Below are positions 16,673 to 28,280 of a stretch of DNA of 64,000 bases, piece after piece. Source of the stretch: an uncultured Veillonellaceae bacterium. Lineage in GTDB: Bacteria; Bacillota; Negativicutes; Veillonellales; Dialisteraceae. The position numbers and the translations under genes are program-made. The stretch spans positions 62,001 to 126,000 of the forward strand of contig CATVYJ010000004.1 in assembly GCA_958348245.1 (NCBI GenBank), in the 5' to 3' direction. Every line of letters starts with the position of its first letter. The stretch's first letter is position 1. The notes under the pieces were generated by a model. The model was not told where the DNA came from, did no database searches, and saw only the letters and a program-made list of their open reading frames with translations.

Positions 16673-18028
16673 TTATTTCTGGCTCACGCCCAGCTCCTGA
16701 TCGACCACCGAAGCGATGTCGTCCACGATGCGCTCCAGCTGTTCTTCCGACGGGCCTTCGCCCATGACGCGGATGAGCGGCTCCGTGCCCGAGGCGCGCA
16801 CGAGGATGCGCCCTTCCGTGCCGAGCTCTTCTCTGCCCGCTTCAATGGCGGCGGCGATGAGCTCATTGTCTTCCCAGCCGTTCTTGCTGTACACTTCCAC
16901 ATTCTTCAGAATCTGCGGATAATCGGTCATGACGCTCCCCAGTTCGGAGAGGGGACGCCCCGCCGCTTTCAATACGGAAAGCGTCTGCACCGCGGTGATG
17001 AGCCCATCTCCGGTGGTGTTGAAATCGGTGAAAATGATGTGGCCGGACTGCTCGCCCCCGATGGAGTAGCCGTGCTTCCGCATTTCTTCGAGCACGTAGC
17101 GGTCGCCTACCTGCGTGGAAACCGTGTGGCACCCGTTCGCTTCGAGCGCCTTGCTGAAGCCGAGATTGCTCATGACCGTGCCCACCACCATATCGTCTTT
17201 GAGGCGGCCCTCCGCCTTCATGTGGAGCGCGTTGATGATCATGATGTGGTCGCCGTCGAGGACCTGCCCTTTCTCGTCCACAAAGAGGCACCGGTCCGCG
17301 TCGCCGTCATTGGCGATGCCGCAGTCCGCGCCGAGGCGCACCACTTCTTCCTGCAACCGTTCGATATGGGTGGAGCCGCAGCCGTCGTTGATATTGACGC
17401 CGTTCGGCGTGCAGGAGAGCGCCGTCACCTCCGCGCCCAGTTCAGAGAGAATGCCCGGCAGGAACCGGCTCGCCGCGCCGTTCGCCGAGTCGGTGACGAT
17501 CTTCATGCCCGTGAAATCTGCCTTGACGGTGGAAAGCACATAGGCCCGGTATTCGTCCGCCAGTTCGGGCACATGCCGGATCTGCCCGATCTCCGCGCCG
17601 GTGGGACGGGGAATGTCCGGCCCTTCCACATGGCGGAGCAGGTTTTCGATCTCCTCCTCCGTCGCGTCGGGCAGCTTGTACCCGTGGCCGTCGAAAAATT
17701 TGATGCCGTTGTCGGGAAAAGGATTGTGCGACGCGGAGATGACCACGCCCGCGTCGTAGTCCCGGATGCGTGTGAGGTACGCCACGCCCGGCGTGGGGAT
17801 GATGCCGGCCAGATCCACGCTCACCCCGGAGGAGCAGAGCCCCGCCGCGAGAGCCGCTTCGATCATGCCCCCGGAAATGCGGGTATCCCGTCCGATGAGG
17901 AACCGGCGGGACCCGCCGGCGCGGCTGAAATACGCTCCCGCCGCGCGCCCCATCTGATACGCCAGCTCCGGCATGAGCGTGGCGTTCACCACGCCGCGCA
18001 CGCCGTCAGTGCCAAATAATGTTACCAT
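16673..18028 (-). CDS. glmM: Phosphoglucosamine mutase
   Basis: Converts glucosamine-6-phosphate to glucosamine-1-phosphate for cell-wall precursor synthesis. 451 aa. Starts MVTLFGTDGVRG; active-site phosphoserine in ISASHNPFPDNGIKFF; metal loop DGDADRC; sugar-binding GGEQSGHI; phosphate-binding RASGTEPLIRVM. The ATG at 18028 is preferred to one six bases upstream because GGGAGG is then 6 nt away. Lies downstream of cdaA-cdaR, the conserved arrangement in which GlmM binds and restrains CdaA. Confidence 0.96.
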   Translation of the reverse strand: MVTLFGTDGVRGVVNATLMPELAYQMGRAAGAYFSRAGGSRRFLIGRDTRISGGMIEAALAAGLCSSGVSVDLAGIIPTPGVAYLTRIRDYDAGVVISASHNPFPDNGIKFFDGHGYKLPDATEEEIENLLRHVEGPDIPRPTGAEIGQIRHVPELADEYRAYVLSTVKADFTGMKIVTDSANGAASRFLPGILSELGAEVTALSCTPNGVNINDGCGSTHIERLQEEVVRLGADCGIANDGDADRCLFVDEKGQVLDGDHIMIINALHMKAEGRLKDDMVVGTVMSNLGFSKALEANGCHTVSTQVGDRYVLEEMRKHGYSIGGEQSGHIIFTDFNTTGDGLITAVQTLSVLKAAGRPLSELGSVMTDYPQILKNVEVYSKNGWEDNELIAAAIEAGREELGTEGRILVRASGTEPLIRVMGEGPSEEQLERIVDDIASVVDQELGVSQK

Positions 18029-18108
18029 TTGCATCCTCCCTCTTCCAACTTTTCAGTCTGTCATAACTCCCAAATCATACCGCCCGGCGGCGGTTCCGTC
18101 AATACCGC

Positions 18109-19032
18109 TCAATTGGCCGCCGTCACGGGCACCGTGACCGACGCAGTCTGCGGCACCGCGTCCGCCCCTTCGGGCAGAGGCACCGGAAGCTGCGCCGTCA
18201 CATTGTCCGAAGCGCCCGTCACGTCGATCTCGCCCAGATTGATGGTCTTCATATGGTCCAGCACGCTCCCCGGCGCGGTGACCGTCGCCACGAGAGGAGA
18301 AATCACCGGCGCGCCGGCGGCGTATCCCGCGGCGGGCGTCCCTTTCACGCGGGCCGTGAGCGGCACATTCGCCGTCTTCTTCTCTTCAATGATATCCACG
18401 GCGACGCGCACCTGGGTGGGCATCACATCGATGCCGGTGACGGTGCTGCCGTTCTCGTCCATGACGCTGATAGAGTCAAACTCAGTAAAGCTCTTCGTCT
18501 TGCCCGCCAGATTCACCGACGCCACCGCCCGGTTGACCGCGGCGATGCTGCTGCTCGACCCCGCCACGGTCAGGCTCGTGGGCGTGGTGGATTTCAGGTT
18601 GGCCTTGTACCCTTCGGGCAGATCGCCGAAGAAGCTTACCGTGATGGGCAGCGACTTCACCGCGTAGGTGTCCACGGTGAGATCAAAATACCCCGGCGTG
18701 ACAGACACCGCTTCCCCGTCGCCGGGGACGCTGGCGGAAATTTTCGTATTGGGATAGGTCCCGTCCGTGACGTTCTGCAGATCCACGTAGGCGTGGATAT
18801 CGTCGCTGCGGAGGCGCATGAGGCTGTTGCGGTTCATGCTCACGTCCACCCGGACCGACTTCGGCACGTCCAGCGCCACGAGAGACCGGTCCAGATTGCG
18901 CACCTCCACCGGCACGGTGTACGTGGACGTCATGATGGGATTCTGTTCATTCATCACGTAGAGCCAGAAGGCGCAGGCGGCGATGAGGCAGAGCACCTTC
19001 GGCAGCCACCAGTGAAATTTCGTGTATTTCAT
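18109..19032 (-). CDS. cdaR: YbbR-domain regulator of CdaA
   Basis: 307 aa membrane-anchored regulator. One N-terminal membrane helix (WWLPKVLCLIAACAFWLYV) followed by about four YbbR repeats on the outer face of the membrane (for example PVEVRNLDRSLVALDVPKSV near residue 45). CdaR modulates c-di-AMP synthesis by CdaA. The ATG at 19032 overlaps the cdaA stop (ATGA) and has GGAGGG upstream; a start 15 bp earlier would bury that site inside the gene. 80 bp separate it from glmM. Confidence 0.9.
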   Translation of the reverse strand: MKYTKFHWWLPKVLCLIAACAFWLYVMNEQNPIMTSTYTVPVEVRNLDRSLVALDVPKSVRVDVSMNRNSLMRLRSDDIHAYVDLQNVTDGTYPNTKISASVPGDGEAVSVTPGYFDLTVDTYAVKSLPITVSFFGDLPEGYKANLKSTTPTSLTVAGSSSSIAAVNRAVASVNLAGKTKSFTEFDSISVMDENGSTVTGIDVMPTQVRVAVDIIEEKKTANVPLTARVKGTPAAGYAAGAPVISPLVATVTAPGSVLDHMKTINLGEIDVTGASDNVTAQLPVPLPEGADAVPQTASVTVPVTAAN

Positions 19033-19862
19033 TTCTGAGCCCTCCATTTCTGGAACATGTCGTTCACCACGCTGGCGTGGCTCCGGTTCATCATCATGAA
19101 GGAGCGCAGGCGGTTCCGCAGGGTCTCGCCGTCCATGTGGCGGTAAATATGCCCGCCGTACGTGTAGGAAATCGTGCCGGTCTCCTCGCTGACGACGACC
19201 ACCACGCAGTCGGACATTTCAGAAATCCCGATGGCCGCGCGGTGGCGCGTGCCCAGCTCGGACGAGAGCGACCGGTCGCGGGTGAGCGGCAGGAGGCATC
19301 CCGCCGCCATGACGCGGTTGTCCCGGATGATGACCGCCCCGTCGTGGAGCGGCGTATTGACGATGAAAATATTGCCGAGAAGTTCTTTCGAGACGATGCC
19401 CTCGATGCGGATGCCCGTGTCGATGTAGTCGTCGAGGCCGGTGGCCCGCTCGAAGACGATGAGCGCGCCGATGCGGTTTCGGGACATCACTTCCGCCGCC
19501 TCCGCCACATTGTCGATGACCGCCGCCCGGTCCGCATCGCTCACCATCCCCGAGGAAATGTAAAATTTGCCCCGGCCGATCTGCTCCAGCGCGCGGCGCA
19601 GCTCCGGCTGGAACACCACCGGCAGCGCCACGATGAGCATGGCCATCAGTTTCTCCAGGACCCACGACACCGCGTGCAGCTGGAGCCATCCCGCCACGAG
19701 GGTCAGCGCCCCCAGCACGGCCATGCCCTTCACCAGCGCGGTGGCGCGGGTATTGCGGATGAGCATGTACAGGCGGTACAGGAAAAACGCCACCACGAGG
19801 ATATCGAGGATATCCCAGAGGCGCATGGTCATGAAGAGTCCCTGAATCTGCGTAAAGATCAT
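19029..19862 (-). CDS. cdaA: Diadenylate cyclase CdaA
   Basis: Membrane enzyme that makes c-di-AMP from two ATP. 277 aa from the chosen start. Three N-terminal transmembrane helices (LWDILDILVVAFFLYRLYML, VLGALTLVAGWLQL, LMAMLIVALPVVF), then the DAC domain with the catalytic motifs HDGAVII and GTRHRAAIG, plus GALIVFER. The ATG at 19862 has GGGAG five bases upstream; the next ATG upstream at 19874 does not. First gene of the cdaA-cdaR-glmM unit for osmolyte and wall homeostasis. Confidence 0.95.
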   Translation of the reverse strand: MIFTQIQGLFMTMRLWDILDILVVAFFLYRLYMLIRNTRATALVKGMAVLGALTLVAGWLQLHAVSWVLEKLMAMLIVALPVVFQPELRRALEQIGRGKFYISSGMVSDADRAAVIDNVAEAAEVMSRNRIGALIVFERATGLDDYIDTGIRIEGIVSKELLGNIFIVNTPLHDGAVIIRDNRVMAAGCLLPLTRDRSLSSELGTRHRAAIGISEMSDCVVVVVSEETGTISYTYGGHIYRHMDGETLRNRLRSFMMMNRSHASVVNDMFQKWRAQK

Positions 19863-20008
19863 ATTGTCTCCCATATATAAAGAATAAATCGTGAATTTTT
19901 TTGCGTATGGTTTATTGTACCATGCCGGGCGCGTGCGCGTCCGCCCGGCAGGGAAATTCTTTTTAAATTCTACTCTTTATACAAGACGCGTTTTTTCGCC
20001 CCATGCAG

Positions 20009-20037
20009 AAAAAAGGACAGTCCGTCCACGGCTGTCC
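20009..20037 (-). terminator. Intrinsic terminator of the 20087-20650 gene
   Basis: GGACAG / CTGTCC stem (on the minus strand followed by TTTTTT), about 50 bp after the stop codon. Confidence 0.75.
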
Positions 20038-20086
20038 TGACAGATTATGCAGTTTATTTTATGCCGTGCCCCCGGAAAGAGAATCC

Positions 20087-20650
20087 TTAACGGAAGACTG
20101 CCGGCACATGGCAATAGGGTTCCTTCGTGAACTCCAGATCATCCGGCTGCGCATCTTCCACTTCTCCGTCCCATGCCAGTCCGGTCTGAAACCCATGGGC
20201 CTCAGCCTTCTCCTCCATCTTTGCCAAGAGGAGCGCCGCCTCCCGGTTGACATCATCCTCACTGCACCTGGAAGGGCCACCATAGCGGTCATAATAATAC
20301 CCCGGCTCGCAAAGCCAGTACACCATTCGGGCCGTTACGATATCGCAGGCAGGATTCATGACCACCTGTTCCACTGCAAACAGACCGTCGTCATAATTGT
20401 AATCTGTCATCATGTAATGGAGTTCTTCCGCCGAGGTGATATGCGTAAACTGCTCGGATATTTCCTTCTGGTACGCCGCAAATCCAACAGCCCTCTGACG
20501 GCAGAAGCCTTTGTAAAATTCTTCTTCTTCGTCTCCGTCCATTTCCTCGTCAAACTCATCCTGCTCCATATCGCAATAATACGAATCTCCCGCACAGGAC
20601 GCGCGCACCAGCAGCGCATCCAGTTCTTTTTTTCTTTCTTCTGACAGCAT
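20087..20650 (-). CDS. DUF4274-like protein of unknown function
   Basis: 187 aa, acidic, no signal peptide or membrane segment. The central part MTDYNYDDGLFAVEQVV then MNPACDIVTARMVYWL, with the pattern YN(W/Y)DDG...NP(A/N)CD...A, matches what I know of DUF4274 proteins, which occur singly in many bacteria with no known role. N-terminal third has an unusually acidic block (EFDEEMDGDEEEEFY, residues 32-46). ATG at 20650 follows GAAGGG. Single gene with its own terminator. The family call is from memory and should be checked. Confidence 0.65.
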   Translation of the reverse strand: MLSEERKKELDALLVRASCAGDSYYCDMEQDEFDEEMDGDEEEEFYKGFCRQRAVGFAAYQKEISEQFTHITSAEELHYMMTDYNYDDGLFAVEQVVMNPACDIVTARMVYWLCEPGYYYDRYGGPSRCSEDDVNREAALLLAKMEEKAEAHGFQTGLAWDGEVEDAQPDDLEFTKEPYCHVPAVFR

Positions 20651-20805
20651 ACGTATCCCTTCTTTCCTCAAAATTCCCTGCCGGTCTGCCGCATATTTTT
20701 CAAAACCTTGACGGCGGCCATAAACCCGCCCATCGTATCCCGGTCACCGGCGGGTCCCAGCGTTTCTGCCTACCGGGGAAACGTTCCTTCTCATGAAAAC
20801 GCCTT

Positions 20806-20842
20806 ACGAAAAACGGCCCCGCGCCAGTCCGCGAAGCCGTTT
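20806..20842 (-). terminator. Intrinsic terminator after the small membrane protein
   Basis: AAACGGC ... GCCGTTT stem with an inner CGCG/GCGC pairing, followed on the minus strand by TTTTTCG, four bases past the stop codon. Confidence 0.75.
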
Positions 20843-20845
20843 CGT

Positions 20846-21133
20846 TCATTTGCCGTACACCGCCCACTCGAGCTGCATGAGCCGCCATTCCTGATCGGCG
20901 CTTTTCTTCTGCAGATGATAGATGTCCTTGCCGTATTCGTCCATCGTCTCGTCGGCGAGGCTCCCCTTCCAGTAGAGATTGGTGAGCTGGTCGTCGTAAC
21001 GGGACGCCTCGACGTGCATCATCCGCTCCTGCAGGTCGGCGATCTGGCTCTCCTGCCACGATGCGAACGCCGCGAGCGCCGCAATGATGAGCAGGAAGAC
21101 GCGGTTTTCTTTCCGGCGGAAAAAGTCTTTCAT
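20846..21133 (-). CDS. Small single-pass membrane protein coupled to the LysR gene
   Basis: 95 aa. One hydrophobic helix near the N-terminus (RVFLLIIAALAAFASW, residues about 11-26) preceded by a basic stretch, then a soluble part rich in charged residues likely to form a short coiled coil (SQIADLQERMMHVE) and ending in LMQLEWAVYGK. No family recognised. Its ATG at 21133 lies 1 bp after the LysR stop and has no clear Shine-Dalgarno, so translation is probably coupled. It could be a membrane partner of the regulator or an unrelated passenger. Confidence 0.6.
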   Translation of the reverse strand: MKDFFRRKENRVFLLIIAALAAFASWQESQIADLQERMMHVEASRYDDQLTNLYWKGSLADETMDEYGKDIYHLQKKSADQEWRLMQLEWAVYGK

Positions 21134-21134
21134 G

Positions 21135-22046
21135 TCACACTTCGTAAGGTTTGTCCGCATTCAGGATGGCCAGATGGCCCTTCGTAAATTCGATCCACAG
21201 GCGCGCCGCCCGGGAGAGGTAGCGCCCTTTCTTCCAGATGGCGTACAGATGATGGGTCATTTCCGGCTCGATGAGGCGGCGCACCACCACGGGGCTCTCT
21301 TCGGAATTTTTCGGGCAGAGGCGGCTCGGGAGGAGCGCCACGCCGAGACCGGAGGAGACCGTCTGGATCATGAGCTCGCGCTGGCTCGTCTCGAAGACCA
21401 CTTTCGGCGCGAAGCCGATCTTGCTGCACGTATTGAGGATGTCGTCGTGCATATTGAAATCGTCCCGGTACAGCACGAGCGGATAGTCCGCAAGGAGCTT
21501 CATGGGGACCGTCTTGTTTTCCGCGAGCGGGCAGTCCTTCGGCATCACCACGCACACCTCGTCGTTCGACAGGAAAAAGGATTCGAAATCTTTATTCGGA
21601 ATGGTGCAGATGATGCCCACGTCGATGATGCCTTCCTGCACGGAGGACTCCACGATTTTCGAGCCGTGCTCGTAGAGCTTGATCTCGATCTGCGGATAGG
21701 TCTTCTTGAATTCGCCCAGAAGCTTGGCGAAGACGTGCGCGTCCGTGATGGGCGGCAGACCGATCTCGATGGTGTCCTGCTTCAGGTTGAACTCGTTTTC
21801 AAAATCTGATTTCAGGTGCTCGAAGGAAAAGACGCACCGCTTGGCGTAGTTGAGGAAGATGGTCCCCGGCGCGGTGAGCTCCACGGTCTTTGCGTTGCGG
21901 ATGAAAAGCGTCACGCCGATTTCATCTTCCAGCGACTTGATCATGCGGCTGATGGCCGACTGGGAGATATGGAGATTGCGCGCGGCCTTGCTGAAACTTT
22001 TCTGCTGGGCCACTTCCAGAAAATACTTCAAATGTCTGTAATCCAT
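21135..22046 (-). CDS. LysR family regulator divergent from pyruvate:ferredoxin oxidoreductase
   Basis: 303 aa. N-terminal winged HTH (MDYRHLKYFLEVAQQKSFSKAARNLHISQSAISRMIKSLE read in pieces) and a C-terminal periplasmic-binding-like effector domain (IEIGLPPITDAHVFAKLLGEF; ENKTVPMKLLADYPLVLYR), similar to CbbR/CynR-type LTTRs. The ATG at 22046 has AGGAAG upstream; the frame extends 25 codons further 5' without support. Divergent position 248 bp from the oxidoreductase gene suggests it controls that gene, but the effector is unknown. Confidence 0.9.
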   Translation of the reverse strand: MDYRHLKYFLEVAQQKSFSKAARNLHISQSAISRMIKSLEDEIGVTLFIRNAKTVELTAPGTIFLNYAKRCVFSFEHLKSDFENEFNLKQDTIEIGLPPITDAHVFAKLLGEFKKTYPQIEIKLYEHGSKIVESSVQEGIIDVGIICTIPNKDFESFFLSNDEVCVVMPKDCPLAENKTVPMKLLADYPLVLYRDDFNMHDDILNTCSKIGFAPKVVFETSQRELMIQTVSSGLGVALLPSRLCPKNSEESPVVVRRLIEPEMTHHLYAIWKKGRYLSRAARLWIEFTKGHLAILNADKPYEV

Positions 22047-22102
22047 TTCTTCCTGCACCTCTTTCGCAAACTGTCCCCCGCGCGGCGCGACGCCGCTCTT
22101 CC

Positions 22103-22131
22103 TTGAGAAATCCCGGTCCATCCCGTATAAT
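22103..22131 (+). promoter_or_regulatory. Promoter of the pyruvate:ferredoxin oxidoreductase gene
   Basis: TTGAGA (22103-22108), 17 bp, TATAAT (22126-22131). Gives a leader of about 155 nt. Confidence 0.7.
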
Positions 22132-22176
22132 AAAGGGGACTACAGCATGAATCTGACAGGTACGTGTTCCTTTTTA

Positions 22177-22192
22177 TTTCATTTCCATGAAA
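22177..22192. promoter_or_regulatory. Palindrome between the LysR and oxidoreductase genes
   Basis: TTTCAT-TTCC-ATGAAA, a perfect 6-bp inverted repeat between the two facing promoters; candidate LysR binding site. Confidence 0.4.
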
Positions 22193-22228
22193 TTATGTGG
22201 AACTTCTATGCAATTTTATCATAGTTAC

Positions 22229-22257
22229 ATTGTACCCAATTTCTGCTGCATTCGCAA
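22229..22257 (-). promoter_or_regulatory. Promoter of the LysR gene
   Basis: On the minus strand TTGCGA (22252-22257), 17 bp, TACAAT (22229-22234). It faces the plus-strand promoter at 22103, so the two transcripts would overlap over about 85 bp. Confidence 0.55.
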
Positions 22258-22293
22258 ATTTTTTCAGTAAAGAAATCAAAGAGGTGTTTTTTC

Positions 22294-25842
<3,549 letters not shown>

Positions 25843-25855
25843 CCTCTCCGCTGAA

Positions 25856-25884
25856 ATCCCCGGACATCCCGTCCGGGGATTTTT
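25856..25884 (+). terminator. Intrinsic terminator after nifJ
   Basis: ATCCCCGGAC / GTCCGGGGAT stem with ATCCC loop followed by TTTTT. Confidence 0.88.
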
Positions 25885-25915
25885 CACGCCGCGCCCCGCC
25901 GACCCGTTTTCTTCA

Positions 25916-25944
25916 TTGACTTGCCGGCGGAAACGTGATACCAT
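25916..25944 (+). promoter_or_regulatory. Promoter of the T-box leader before the DAACS symporter
   Basis: TTGACT (25916-25921), 17 bp, TACCAT (25939-25944). Confidence 0.65.
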
Positions 25945-25954
25945 ATGTTCAATT

Positions 25955-26206
25955 TCCACAGAAATGCAAAGAAGGAAAAGAGTACTCATGCCGCAGACGC
26001 AGCAGAGAGCCCCGGGATGGTGAAACGGGGCGCGGCAGGCGTGACGAAGTGCGTTCCGGAGCATGGCGGATTGAAACCAGTAGGTCCGCCCGGGTCTGCC
26101 CGATACCACAGAGAGTCACAGACTTGCAGAGGCCGGTTCGGCGACGCGCCGGCGAAATTGGGTGAGAAACACGGAACTCCTGTCCCTTTGGGACAGGAGT
26201 TTTTTG
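25955..26206 (+). promoter_or_regulatory. T-box leader, probable Cys (TGC) specifier, atypical antiterminator
   Basis: Stem I features in order: AGTA (25981-25984), the distal AGAGAGC ... GATGGTGAAA element (26004-26026), then GACGAAG followed by TGC (26050-26052) and G. A GGAA/TTCC helix closes the specifier loop, which fixes TGC as the codon (a one-base shift would give GTG, Val). CCAGTAG (26077-26083) marks stem II. The terminator is AACTCCTGTCCC / GGGACAGGAGTT with TTTTT (26175-26206). The bulge that normally reads UGGN for pairing with the tRNA NCCA end reads GGGTGAGAAACACGG here. Confidence 0.75.
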
Positions 26207-26253
26207 CATACCCTGCGGCTCAGGCCGCGCGGGGAAAGGAGGGAACGGCAGTC

Positions 26254-26373
26254 ATGACAGCCGGCCAGGCATTCCGCCGCGGCGGCGCGGCGCCGGAGCA
26301 CAGTCTCCGATGTCGCTGCCTCCGCGCAGCATCCGTAAAATCAATTCCCATTTCTCATGGATATATGATATAA
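26254..26373 (+). CDS. Possible 39-residue leader ORF behind the Cys T-box
   Basis: ATG at 26254 is preceded by AAAGGAGG (11 nt away), a strong ribosome site that is otherwise unexplained. The 39-residue peptide contains Cys-Arg-Cys (TGT CGC TGC) in its middle. The stop lies inside a TATGATATAAT stretch that looks like a -10 element, 75 bp before the symporter start. It may be a leader peptide, a decayed gene or chance. No homology is recognised. Confidence 0.3.
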   Translation: MTAGQAFRRGGAAPEHSLRCRCLRAASVKSIPISHGYMI

Positions 26374-26450
26374 TGGCATTGCATGATAAGGCGGCCGTCA
26401 TCCGGCAAACGCCTCAATATAGTGTACACACAAAGAAAAGAGGTAGGACA

Positions 26451-27761
26451 ATGAGCAACACACAAAGCCAGCAGAACGTGCGCGAAACCGCGCAGGAAGC
26501 GCTCCGGCAGAACAAACCGAAACATCAGGGCCGGCAGTTTGCGCTGTGGTTCGGCGCGCTCATCCTCGGGGGCGTCCTCGGGTGGATGGGCATTGAGCCG
26601 CTCAATGAATTATTCAATTTCGTCGCCACGGTCTTCACGCGGCTCTTCCAGTTCATCGCCATCCCGACGATCACGCTGGCGGTCATCACCACGCTGGCCG
26701 AACTGGGCGGCAATAAGGAAACGGGCCGCATCTTCTGCCACGCCGTCTTCTATACGCTCCTCACCACCATCTGCGCCGCCGCCATCGGCCTCGGCCTGTA
26801 TCTCTGGGTCGCGCCGGGCAACCTTCCCATGGAACTCCTTGCGGAAGGCCAGTCCGCCGTCCCCATGGACAATTTCAAATCCCTTTCTTACTACGACCAC
26901 ATCCTCTCGGTCATTCCCAATAACGTGCTCGCCCCCTTCGTATCGGGCAACGTGCTCTCCGTCATGATCATTGCCGCCGCGGTGGGGCTCGCGCTGGCCT
27001 TCATGCCCCGCACGGAAAATCGGGCGCAGCTCCTGAAAGTCATCCAGGGGACGCAGGAACTCTTCTTCACCCTCATCCGGGCGCTCCTCGCCGTCCTCCC
27101 CATCGGGATCGTCGCCTTTGCGGGCCAGCTCTCCGCCCAGATTGAAGCGGGCGTCATCGTAGGCGCGCTCGGGAAATACACCCTCGTCGTGCTCGGCGGC
27201 AACGCCATCCAGATTTTCCTCATCCTTCCCCTCATCATCATGCTCCGCGGCCTGAATCCCCTCCACATCTTCCGCAAGATGGCGCCGGCCCTTGCGGTGG
27301 CGCTCTTCACCAAGAGCTCCGCGGGGACGCTGCCGGTAACGCTCGCCTGCGCGGAACAGAACCTGCGCGTCAATCCGAAAGTCTCCCGGTTTGTACTCCC
27401 CATCTGCACCACCATCAATATGAACGGCTGCGCCGCCTTCATCCTTGTGACCTCGCTCTTCGTCATGCAGAATGCGGGCTATGAACTCTCCATGGGCACC
27501 ATGCTCACCTGGCTCTTCATCGCCGTGCTCGCCGCCATCGGCAACGCGGGCGTCCCCATGGGCTGCTACTTCCTCACCCTCTCCCTCATGTCCGGCATCG
27601 GCGCTCCCGTGGGCCTCATGGGCATCATCCTCCCCATCTACACCATCATCGACATGGTGGAGACCGCGGAAAACGTCTGGTCCGACTCGGCGGTCTGCGC
27701 CATGACCGATCACGACCTGAAAGGCCAGCTGGGCGAAGACGACGCCCCCGCCTCTCTCTGA
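26451..27761 (+). CDS. DAACS-family (SDF) amino-acid:cation symporter
   Basis: 436 aa, eight membrane helices plus two hairpins expected. HP1 appears as KSSAGTLPVTLACAE (normally SSSATLP), TM7 as CTTINMNGCAAF and HP2 as IGNAGVPMG. In TM8 the motif IIDMVETAENVWSDS keeps the Asp and Asn equivalents of GltPh D394 and N401, but the Arg that binds acidic side chains (GltPh R397) is Glu. This argues against a glutamate/aspartate substrate. With the Cys T-box upstream, a cystine/cysteine transporter (TcyP is a DAACS member) is a reasonable inference. Confidence 0.85.
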   Translation: MSNTQSQQNVRETAQEALRQNKPKHQGRQFALWFGALILGGVLGWMGIEPLNELFNFVATVFTRLFQFIAIPTITLAVITTLAELGGNKETGRIFCHAVFYTLLTTICAAAIGLGLYLWVAPGNLPMELLAEGQSAVPMDNFKSLSYYDHILSVIPNNVLAPFVSGNVLSVMIIAAAVGLALAFMPRTENRAQLLKVIQGTQELFFTLIRALLAVLPIGIVAFAGQLSAQIEAGVIVGALGKYTLVVLGGNAIQIFLILPLIIMLRGLNPLHIFRKMAPALAVALFTKSSAGTLPVTLACAEQNLRVNPKVSRFVLPICTTINMNGCAAFILVTSLFVMQNAGYELSMGTMLTWLFIAVLAAIGNAGVPMGCYFLTLSLMSGIGAPVGLMGIILPIYTIIDMVETAENVWSDSAVCAMTDHDLKGQLGEDDAPASL

Positions 27762-27771
27762 TTCCCTTCCG

Positions 27772-27799
27772 GACGGAGCCCTGCGCTCCGTCTTTTTTT
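27772..27799 (+). terminator. Intrinsic terminator after the DAACS symporter
   Basis: GACGGAGC / GCTCCGTC stem followed by TTTTTTT. Confidence 0.9.
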
Positions 27800-28251
27800 G
27801 CGCGTTTTTCCCGAAGCCGCACGCGCCGGAAACGCGCGGCGGCGCGGCGGAGCGCCTCCCGCGCCCGTCCGATCCCGCCTGCGAAAACGCGCCGGAAATG
27901 AGGATTTTCCCCGATTTGGGCCGTACCGGCCCTTCTGGGGCGATTTCCGCCCCTCACAGGCAAAACGGAAAACGGCGCATTTTCTCTCTATGGCGTAAAT
28001 ATTCTGTAAATCTGCAAATTTATACGGTTATATGCAATTTACAAAAGGCCGCGGAAACCCGGAAACGCCCACCGGGCGGGCACTTTCCGGCGCGCTTCAA
28101 AATTCCCCTGAAAAATCGCGGCCAATCCGGATAGGTCATGCCAATCCATGGCAATCCGGAATGGCAATGCTTTTTTGCGTTTTTTCTCCGTTTTTCGTCA
28201 AAGTCCTCAAAACTCCTTCAAAGTCCGCGGAAAAATTTTTCATTTTTCCTC
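27800..28251. other. Intergenic region without recognised gene
   Basis: About 450 bp. The first 150 bp are very GC-rich with small repeats of GCG type; the rest is mixed, including several GGAAA/TTTCC runs. I see no ribosome site with a supported frame, no RNA gene and no IS remnant. Confidence 0.5.
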
Positions 28252-28280
28252 TTGTCCCCCACCGGCATGTGTGATATATT
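28252..28280 (+). promoter_or_regulatory. Promoter of potE-like gene
   Basis: TTGTCC (28252-28257), 17 bp, TATATT (28275-28280). It predicts a 5' untranslated leader of about 255 nt, which contains a hairpin GGTGC-CTGCA / TGCAG-GCACC (about 28293-28328). Confidence 0.6.

Noticed and set aside
19923..19950. TGCCGGGCG/CGCCCGGCA hairpin upstream of cdaA
   Set aside because: A good stem but no T run on either strand and no known regulatory motif; it may only reflect GC-rich DNA near a weak TACAAT -10.
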